Position numbers and translations under genes: made by a program. From NCBI GenBank assembly GCA_031213475.1, contig JARUPZ010000020.1, positions 8,235,562 to 8,299,561 on the forward strand: DNA of 64,000 nt. The letters run 5' to 3'. The notes beneath the pieces are model-generated. The model did not search any database. It saw only the letters and a program-made list of their open reading frames with translations, and had not been told where the DNA came from. Within the stretch, counting starts at the first letter, position 1; every line of letters begins with the position of its first letter. This DNA is from Nereocystis luetkeana (taxonomy: Eukaryota; Sar; Phaeophyceae; Laminariales; Laminariaceae). Below, piece by piece: positions 56,538 through 64,000 of the stretch.

Positions 56538-59500
56538 GAGTCGAACTGATGATTCGACGCCCAGCCCGAAACTTATTATGTCCCTCCCCCCCCCCCCCCC
56601 CCTCTTACCGTGCCGCGCGGGTGTCTTTGCTTGACGCGGCGCAGACGATTCGCTGGCGGCTGGACATAGGGTTGCATCGTTCTTCGATCGGTCGAGGCGC
56701 CTGCGGCCAGATGCGAGACTGCGACTTTTTACCTATGGACGAGAACACACCGATCGTGAGTACCCAGTGCATTCCAGGTAGAGGACATTTTATCGCCATT
56801 TTCTGTTGTTGTTGTCGTTGTTGTTGTTGTTATTATTTGCGAGGCGCCGAAAAACTTGGGACTCCTTTCGAGATGGCTTGATGCGACCGATCGATCGACC
56901 GACCGACCGATCGGGATTCGCCGGCGCATACATGTTGACGACAGGTCTGCTCGACACCCGCGGCGTTTTGACAGCACTGCACCCCCCTACTAATTGTATA
57001 GTCATTGTTGATATTACGGGGGACCATAGTTAATAGGACCTATGGTAGACATGAAAACCTACATATTTATTATTTTTTACTAACAGTATATGGTCCTATT
57101 AACTATGGCCCCCCGTAATAATAGTACTACTGGTATATACCGCCGGGCAACACAACCACCGCAAGCACCACCAACTCTCCCACCAATACCACAACCACTA
57201 AACTACCTGCAACACCAACACCGCTGCCGCCGCCACCACCCGCCAACGCCACCGCCTTCGCCACCACCAACCACTGCTCTCCCCATCACCACCCCCTAAT
57301 ACCACCACCACCACCATCCACCACTACCAACACTGCCACCACCATTCTCACCACCACCATTACTACAACCATTCTCACCACCACCACCACCATTCTCACC
57401 ACCACTACTACCTCCAAAAATAACGCCATCACCACTACCAACACCACCCCCAGCCCCGGCACCGACGACTGCCACCCGCGTCCCCACCACTACCATCGCC
57501 ACCACCGTCACCACTACCACCACCACCACCACCACCGTCACCACCACTACCCCCACCACCACAATCACCACCACCCCCACCACCACTACCGCCGCCACCA
57601 CCACTACCCCCACCACCACACCACCATCCTCCCCCCGACCACCACCACTGCCTCCACCTCTACCACCACCAACACCACCACCACCACCACCACACCATTC
57701 CCCTAGTATCTTGGGTCGCTTCTTGACCTCAATCGGCGCCTCCTTGACCCTCCCCCTCCCCCGTCCCTTCTCTCCGCTGCGCCCGTCCCCGTCCCCTTCC
57801 CCCCTTGGATTTTTTTTTTTCTTGCATTCGCTTCACTTTTATTAACCCTTGTAGAACCGCAGTGTCCCGCTTTGGGGACAAACTACTTGAAAAGTTGGAG
57901 TGGCAATGTCCCCAAAACGGGACTGCGGTTCTGAAAGGGTTAAGTGCTACCCGGTACGATATATTGGGCATCAAAGCTCACTCGATTATAAATTATTGCT
58001 TTTTTGGGCATCAGACGAATTACTGCGTACCTGGTACCTGGTGGATTGTACATAACAATGGATAGATGCTGTAGGAGTCCGACCCTCGGCCCTCTCGCTC
58101 TGCATGTCCTCCCACCTGCCCCCCCCCCCCCGCCCCCCCTCGCCCGCTGCCGCCACGGCACAGCGCGTTAGCCCTGTCAAGGATGCTGAGGGGAGGCCCG
58201 TGGTGATATTCTCGGCTGTCCGGTGGCCAAAGGACGACCGAGAATGGCTGCGCATGCTGATCGGAGCATTGGAGGTACGGTACTATATGTTTGTGCGAGC
58301 ATGCTTGAGGAATACCTGGTAGTAAATTAGGTAATCGAGAGATAAGGAATACCTGGTAGGGAGTTAAGAAAAAGGGAGCTACTGCTGTTTACCAGGTGGG
58401 AAGTTTTTTTTAAAATTTTATTTCAAAGCAGTCCAGAAATAGGGGCTCGACTTTTTACACGAAAACATGAGATTGTTTTTGTTTTACTGCTGACATTAGT
58501 GTATGTGTGTGTTTTAGTCTTGTTCCGTCTCTCTTCCCCGTTTTTTTAGGTAAGTCGGCTTCTTTGTAACTCTTCTCCTGACTCTTTTTCCTCGTCTGCA
58601 TGTGCGTTCGACTCTACCTTCTGTTTTTCGTCCCGTCTCCTTTTCCTTCTAATTCATTGGCCTCCTTTTCCGTTATACTCCTGCCTCTTTTTCCACCCCC
58701 TGTCATACGTGTTTTCATTTTGTCTCTTTTTTATTCGTCTCTCGTCTCTTGTTTACCTTGCCCTTTTCCCTTTCCCCCGCCCCTGTTTTTCTCCGCAACG
58801 GTATCACATTAACCCGCCGCTTTTTTCGCGACGGTTTCGCTCCATTCCTATTGGCCCGCAGGTGGCAGCGGTGCGACTGAGGGCCGATCGAATGTCGCCC
58901 GGGGGGGGGAGGCGACCGCACGAGGGCGAAGGGAGGAGCCATAGCGGGGGGGACACTTGGCTGTGGCTGGTGGACATGGAAGGGGCCGGGCCGGGGAACG
59001 CTCCGGCGTGGCAGACGTTGCGAAACCTGGACGGCATTCTCGCCGCTCACTATCCCGGGAGGTTGAGAAACGTGCTGATCGTGAACTCGTCAGGTGATTG
59101 GTTGATTGGTTGACTGGTTGATTTGGTTGCTCATTGCATCAGGTGGAGGGGGAGCAGGGGGTAGAGTTGCTGGTGCGCGCGCGCGCGGGGGGGGGGTGTT
59201 AGGAGAAATGTGCTGATCATGAACACGTCAGGGGATTAATTGATTGATGGATGGGTGGATTGGTTGATTGATTGTTCGTTGCATCCGGTATCATAGAGGG
59301 GGGAGGAGGGGTTGAGTTGCGGGTAAGTGTGTGTGTTAAGGGATACTGGATGTACAACCATAATAACCACTGAGCTACGTGACAGTCATCGGTGTTAGAT
59401 ATATCAAAACAGGTGCTCTATAGCCACTGCGCTACGTACGTGTATGGCACACCCTGGGCTGGGCAACCGATCGATCTTTACCCCGATCATCTATACCTGG

Positions 59501-62500
59501 TACCTGGTAGGTATATAAATACCTTTCACATCTGGCGTCGTCGGCAGGACACGGGTTCGGGTTCGAACCTCACTTCGAAAGTTTATGTTCGAGGAAACGC
59601 TTGCGCGTGCGTCCCGATGATTATTACCAGTCTGTCTGCGTGGGTCCCCAGGAATTGGAACGGAGTTTGGGTACTGTAGGCGCGTACTACTCTGCCCTTG
59701 CTGCGAACATGAGGATACAACGTGAGGACCCGTTTGTGTATCGTTTTTTTTTTTGTCTTCTAAAAATGAATAGCCTTCAATGGCTCAGGTGGTTCCTAGC
59801 CTTACTTGACTCGACCTGTTTGCAGCTGCATCGTACACAAAACTTTGTGCAGGGCTAGGGTCTTGCTGGTCGACAAGGCGGGTCTTTTTTTTTTGGTCGC
59901 CCAGCTTTTCTTTCGAAAAACGCCACCAAAACACGCGGCGGAGCCGCCTGACTGCCCCTGCTGCCGACCTCGAGCCCTCCAAAGGGTCGGGGTTCGGGTT
60001 CGGGTTCGAGTTCGGGTTAGGGTTAGGGTCAGGCCAGGGGTTGGGTTGGTCTGGGTCCCCACGTGCAAGGTTGAAGTTGACGACATACGTCCTGCGCAAA
60101 AGTTTTGTGCTGGATGCAGCTGCACGTAGCGAGCACCGCCTTACACAAGGTATTTCTTAGCCTTACACAGGTATTTCTTAGTACTGATAGTACTGCAGTA
60201 CAGTCCCGTTTGGGGGACAAATCACTCGAAATCTAACTGGTTTGTCCCCAAAACGGAACTGCGGGTCCTAGAAGGGTGGAGGCGTGAATAGCGGTATTTC
60301 TTGGCCTCAAAAATGTGTCTTGTGTTCATCTCTGTGTCGAGGCACAGCTCAATGGGCTACTATTACGGGGGAGCATAGTAAATAGGATCTACGTTACACA
60401 CAAAAGCCTATATAATTCCCTATATTTACTAACAATATTTGGTCCTATCTAATATGCCCCCCCGTAATATGACAGGAGTAGAAAAAAAAAGGGTGCATTT
60501 GCCTCTTTCCTGCCCTGTAGACGTAGCCCGTGTCAATCTGTCCCATTACATAAGGACCGCTTTCACACGAATTGTTCAACCGACCTGTGCTTATTTTTTG
60601 GGGGGGGCAGAGTGGTAATGTGAGAGCACACGATCATGGCTCTCAAGAAAAGAAACCGACGCTCAGTAGGATAATGTTCTGGGGAGTTGTGGTTCCAGTT
60701 TCTGGAGTTTACGTACAGAGTAGACCCCCCCCCCCCGTAAGTCAGTGTTCGCTGGATCGTGCTCGCTGGATCGCGGGTCAAGACAGGATCACAGCTTTGA
60801 CGGCGCGAGAATAACAGCAGCTGTTGGACGGGTAGCGTTCATCGTGTGCAGCCAGACAACTGGCGAGCGCTTTTCCCGTACGTAGTCCCTTGCTCTGTTC
60901 GGCTGCTGGGCTACGGGCCTTCGTGAGTAGGAGAAACGCACACGATCACGACCGCTGGAGAAAAGGAACCGACGTACAATACCACTTCATACATGCGGGG
61001 AGTATATTGGGTCCATATCATGGCATCACCAGAGGGGGGCACTCGATCAGGAGATATGTACTCGATCTCATGCATGGCCGTAGTCAGAGGGAGGGGCACT
61101 AGATACTAAATTACCACTTTTAATATATCCCGGGATATACTAATGACCGTTTTTAGAATACTATTGAAAAGGTCCGTACATATCGGTCCAAAGTGATCTA
61201 TAGGGCCGCATGTACGGAGATCCCGTCATGCGATATACAAGCGCGTACGTCGCAAAAAACATCCCGCCGTTCCGACGGGGGAAATTATGGTGTGTTTTCG
61301 AAGAATTTGGTTGGAACCAATTTGATTTAAGTTTCTTGCGGTCTGATTCCTGTGTGCAAATGGCCCCAGCATACGGGCCTTTCCCAAGAGTTAGCCCAAC
61401 CCTAATGCTTGTGTATACGCGCGGGTTACCCTGAGGTGGGCACTCGATCGAAGGGGGAGGGGGGGGGGGGGGGTGGTGTACTCGATAGGAGAGATTTACA
61501 CTATCTCATGGATGACCGTAGTTGTATGACCATAGACCCTCGCATCCCTACAATGCCGGGACGATCGAGGAGGGAAGAATGCTTATACCCAAGGCTCACC
61601 CTGGGCTGGGGGTAATCGATGGGTGTTGTTTCCCGACAGCACAGCAGTAGCCTGTCACCTTCACTTCTGGCCGCTGTTTTTACGTAGCTCAGTGGTTTTG
61701 GTGCGTAGCACTATGTCCGGAAATATAAGCACCGTCCGATACTCACATTGTTAACCAAATGGTCCTCACGTTTCCTGACAGCGCGGTATCCAACCGAGTG
61801 GGGGGGGGGGGGGGGGGGGGGCGCTTGCGGGGTCGCTGATACATACCAGGTACCAGGGATGCTATTTCTGGTTTTGTTGCATGTTCATTCAACCACGCGT
61901 CTGGAAAAAAAGGCGTTGCTTTGACCGGGAAGTCATCACGTCAGGTGGTGAACGTTCTGCGAGTCGAGGGACTCCGGGCAGTGGAAGGAGGGGGGGGAGG
62001 GAGGGTGTCAGGTGTGGCGTTGGTTGTTGGCATGTTTTTTTTTTCGTTGTTGTCCGCGTTCAATCATTTTCTTGTCTTGCGCCTTCTAGTTGTGTTTCAC
62101 CCCGCCGCAATGCCTTTTTTTTGCTCGCATTATTTTACTGTAGGGCGCATTTTTCTTTGTCCCCCTATTTTTCCCCTCTCGTTCGCTCCTATCTTCGCTC
62201 CTCCTCCTCCTCCTCCTCCTCCTCTTCCTCCTCCTCCTCCTCCTCCTCCTCCTCCTTCTCCTCGTCCTCCTCCTCCTCCTCGTCGTCCTCCTCCTCGTCG
62301 TCCTCCTTCCCACCTATTTTTACTATTACTAAACTTATCTAGTACCGTATGGTCGGAAATGCAAGGGGCGATTTGTATAGACATTGATGTATAAACGTTT
62401 CTTATATTTCCGTCCAGAGTGCCATGACATATATGTATATACACGGAGTATACCTTAACTACAGCAGTCGTCTATATGGCATACTTGATGGGTAGCGGTT

Positions 62501-62794
62501 CCGTTGCTTTCAAACCTGTAACTAGTTTGTAGACAAACTCTTGAATACCTACACACCTCCTAGGACGCGTGATAGAACTAACACACCAGGCCCGCATAGA
62601 CGAGTTTTGATGTATTATTTCGATCTCACAGCTTCGTTTTTTTTTTCATCGTTTTTTTTTTCATTTTCTTAATATATATACAAAGACACCTCACACGTGA
62701 GATCAAAAGGTAACGTCGGAACTCTTATTTGCATGTTTTTTAATGTTTTATTTACGTTTTTGTTGTTTGTTTTTGTGCCTGCTGTTGTTGTTGC

Positions 62795-62825
<31 letters not shown>

Positions 62826-63020
62826 GTTGTCGTTATTGTTGTTCTTTTTCCTTTCCTTGCATGGCGCACAGCGTTCCTCCGCATATCAATGTCCTTCATG
62901 GAGAAGCTGCTGGACGAGAAAGCTCGGGCCAAGCTCGTCATCGTGGACGGAAGAACGGTGAAGCTCGAGCGGTACATATCGAGTGCAGACCCGCTGGCGA
63001 CCCTGTCCTACCGCGAGTAG
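56538..63020 (+). CDS. CRAL-TRIO (Sec14-like) domain protein, 5'-incomplete, four exons found
   Basis: Join about 56538-56755, 58164-58274, 58862-59093, 62872-63020. Phases fit (0, 0, 1). Donors are ATC|gtgagt, GAG|gtacgg and CAG|gtgatt; acceptors are cacag, cgcag and cacag. Exon 1 carries YRAARVSLLDAAQTIRWR, the N-terminal CRAL-TRIO helix pair. Exon 2 carries KDAEGRPVVIF with WLRMLIGALE. Exon 3 carries WLWLVDMEGAG and AHYPGRLRNVLIVNSS, the core strand-helix with the YP-x-R-L signature. Exon 4 carries FMEKLLDEKARAKLVIV and ends LATLSYRE before TAG. Known role of the family: binding and transfer of hydrophobic lipids. Exon 1 contains a Pro tract from a C homopolymer inserted within the LLRFLRAR-like motif, and exon 3 a Gly/Arg-rich insert. 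The left boundary of exon 1 is uncertain (core from about 56615) and the start codon was not found. It is a paralogue of the minus-strand gene at the other end, though with different intron phases. Confidence 0.75.
57014..57118. mobile_element. M1 MITE
   Basis: 105 bp, TA on both sides, in intron 1 (56756-58163) of the second CRAL-TRIO gene. Confidence 0.9.
57130..57710. repeat. CCA/CAC triplet-rich minisatellite
   Basis: About 580 bp almost wholly of CCA, CAC, ACC triplets with scattered changes, strongly strand-asymmetric (C and A on plus). Open frames over it are translation artefacts. Intronic. Confidence 0.9.
57842..57943. mobile_element. M2 MITE
   Basis: TTAA on both sides (57842-57845 and 57940-57943); cccgctttggggacaaacta and ccccaaaacgggactgcgg arms. 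Confidence 0.85.
59448..59690 (+). mobile_element. S1 SINE, best B box
   Basis: accctgggctgggcaaccgatcg head; a perfect pol III B-box-like ggttcgaacctc at about 59563. The body matches 9410-9535. The A-box region is disrupted by TACCTGGTACCTGGTA (59494-59509). In intron 3 of the second CRAL-TRIO gene. Confidence 0.65.
59806..60137 (-). mobile_element. T1 element, inverted second copy
   Basis: Inverted relative to 72-455, with gtttgcagctgcatcgtac and ggatgcagctgcacg ends. The interior has ggttcgggttcgggttcgagttcgggttaggg. gccttac lies near both outer sides but not exactly adjacent, so the duplication is unclear. Confidence 0.65.
60187..60277. mobile_element. M2 MITE
   Basis: agtactgcagtacagtcccgtt at the left with a 5-base gain (tacag) in the arm; ccaaaacggaactgcggg at the right. 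Confidence 0.7.
60363..60467. mobile_element. M1 MITE
   Basis: 105 bp, catagtaaataggatct subtype like 29117; TA on both sides. Confidence 0.85.
61440..61570 (-). mobile_element. Repeat A, 3' fragment
   Basis: A G run of about 14 then ggtgtactcgataggagag to acaatgccgggacg. A further small piece is at 61025-61085, and an S1 head (accctgggctgggggtaatcg) at about 61600-61672. Confidence 0.55.
61718..61776. mobile_element. M9 copy
   Basis: ccggaaatataagcaccgt at the left, atggtcctcacgtttcc at the right, diverged hairpin. Confidence 0.4.
62196..62310. repeat. (CTC)n tract
   Basis: About 38 CTC/CTT/GTC triplets in intron 3 of the second CRAL-TRIO gene. Confidence 0.9.
62354..62412. mobile_element. 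M9 copy
   Basis: cggaaatgcaaggggcgatttgtata paired with tataaacgtttcttatatttccg. Confidence 0.5.
62776..62845. repeat. TTG triplet tract before the last exon
   Basis: (TTG)n with GTC and GCT interruptions, about 27 bases upstream of the final acceptor. It may serve as part of the pyrimidine-rich tract. Confidence 0.8.
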
Positions 63021-64000
63021 CTCTAAAAAAAGGGGTGAGTGGGACGCCGACATCCACCCCTCTCGGCGGCCCCTTTGCAGAGGTGTCCGTGCTGGGTAGT
63101 CCGTTGCTTGTTCCATCTTTCATCAGAAAATGCAGCTGTCTCTTTTTTACCTCCAGGGGCGCAACCCCATGGGTACTCCACTCCACGACATTGGGTGAGT
63201 GTGTTCATGTCGTACGCGTACGTATTCGGTGTACGTACAGCTTGAACTCTTTTAGAACCCCCGCGATGGCGGCCGATAAAATGATGACTCAAGCGTGGGG
63301 CAGGTCGCGGTCACAAAGTAGAGTGGCTGTCCCCTTTACCCCGCCCGGCGCACGCCCCGGTGGTGTCATCGCTCAGACGATTAGGGTTAAGCACGCGTCG
63401 ATTTTTCATCGCACTTACACACCCTTTGAGTGAAGGACCGCAGTAGTCCCATTTTGGGGACAAATTTGCTTGAGAGTTCGAGTGGTTTGTCTCCAAAACG
63501 GGACTGCGGTCCCAAAGGTATTACGTGCGAATCGCCTACTTCCTCCCGTGCCGAACGAACCCCCCCCCCCCCCCTTGCATTCAACCATTGTGACTCGTAC
63601 TCGCGATTTGCTTCGCCCCCCAATCACGCGCAGTGGCTTTGCTGTATCCGTCGATTTCGACACCCCCCCCCCTTTGACGTTCCGATAGGGTTGTTGTTGT
63701 TGTTGTTGTTGTTGTCGTTGTTGATGTTGTCGTTCATGTTGACGTTGTTTGTTCGGTGATGGTGTTGCTGTTGTTATTATCGTTGCTTGTTCGCTGTTCC
63801 TGCTCTTGGTCTACTGTAGTTCCGGCTGTTAACCCCCCCGTGTTGGGACCTTGGGACTGCTCTCCCATAGTGGGGGCATTTTACTTGGAATCAGAGTCAT
63901 ATTAAGGGCACACCTACGTACAGTGCAGCACAGAAAGTAATTGAACGTCTAGCGTTTTCAAATCGTGCGTCAGCTGTAGCATCCACTCCTAATTGTTGTT
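63021..64000. other. 3' flank of the second CRAL-TRIO gene
   Basis: Contains an M2 copy (63421-63523, with a TAG triplet gained in the left arm), a degenerate M2 (about 63829-63905), C runs at about 63560-63573 and 63664-63673, and a TTG tract (63689-63735). No further gene recognised. Confidence 0.5.

Noticed and set aside
57296-57619. Val-rich 107-codon frame on minus
   Set aside because: Pure translation of the CCA/CAC triplet tract.

Overview
This is a window of eukaryotic nuclear DNA. It has spliced genes with GT-AG introns, introns up to about 4.5 kb, a few percent coding sequence, and a very dense layer of transposon copies and simple repeats. Nothing looks prokaryotic. The exon-rich, GC-leaning CRAL-TRIO (Sec14-like) proteins and repeat-filled introns fit a photosynthetic stramenopile such as a brown alga. 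That assignment is inference from style, and I do not claim a species.

Three spliced genes can be reconstructed from splice sites and protein motifs. (1) A complete five-exon CRAL-TRIO gene lies on the minus strand (15283 down to 5571); all four introns are phase 0 and the product is 247 aa. (2) A complete three-exon short-chain dehydrogenase/reductase of the retinol-dehydrogenase-like class lies on the plus strand (25045-31658, 424 aa); its 4.5-kb second intron holds a LINE and several MITEs. (3) A second CRAL-TRIO gene lies on the plus strand (about 56538-63020, four exons found, 5' end unresolved). Two weaker coding candidates are a 33-residue ORF or first exon at 15859 (divergent from gene 1) and an exon-like stretch at 22391-22520 on the minus strand.

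The rest is mostly mobile DNA. I named the families for reference. M1: a 105-bp MITE with TA target duplication, 15 copies, two of them nested inside another M1. M2: a roughly 96-bp near-palindrome in TTAA sites, about 20 copies. M3: three copies with ends related to GTAGTGGTCCCTCT, one with an internal tandem expansion. M4: an 0.8-kb inverted-repeat element piled up at 16.6-21.7 kb, with a further diverged copy at 44.1 kb. One hAT element has a perfect 8-bp duplication. M5: 220 bp with an 8-bp duplication. M6 to M9 are smaller families. S1 and S2 are tRNA-like SINEs. A LINE family has three major copies (9.6, 27.2 and 51.3 kb). A companion retroposed repeat 'A' is often joined head to tail with the LINE through poly-C tracts.

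The most unusual signal is a nine-base motif, TACCAGGTA (reverse complement TACCTGGTA), seen roughly 35-40 times by eye, mostly right of 13 kb. At four places a repeat copy carrying it can be compared with sister copies lacking it. In each the extra DNA is seven bases: CCAGG plus a duplicated TA. A second motif, TA-CTGCTG-TA, behaves the same way once. These look like excision scars of TA-targeting transposons that leave 5- and 6-base overhangs, or like a tiny repeatedly inserting sequence.
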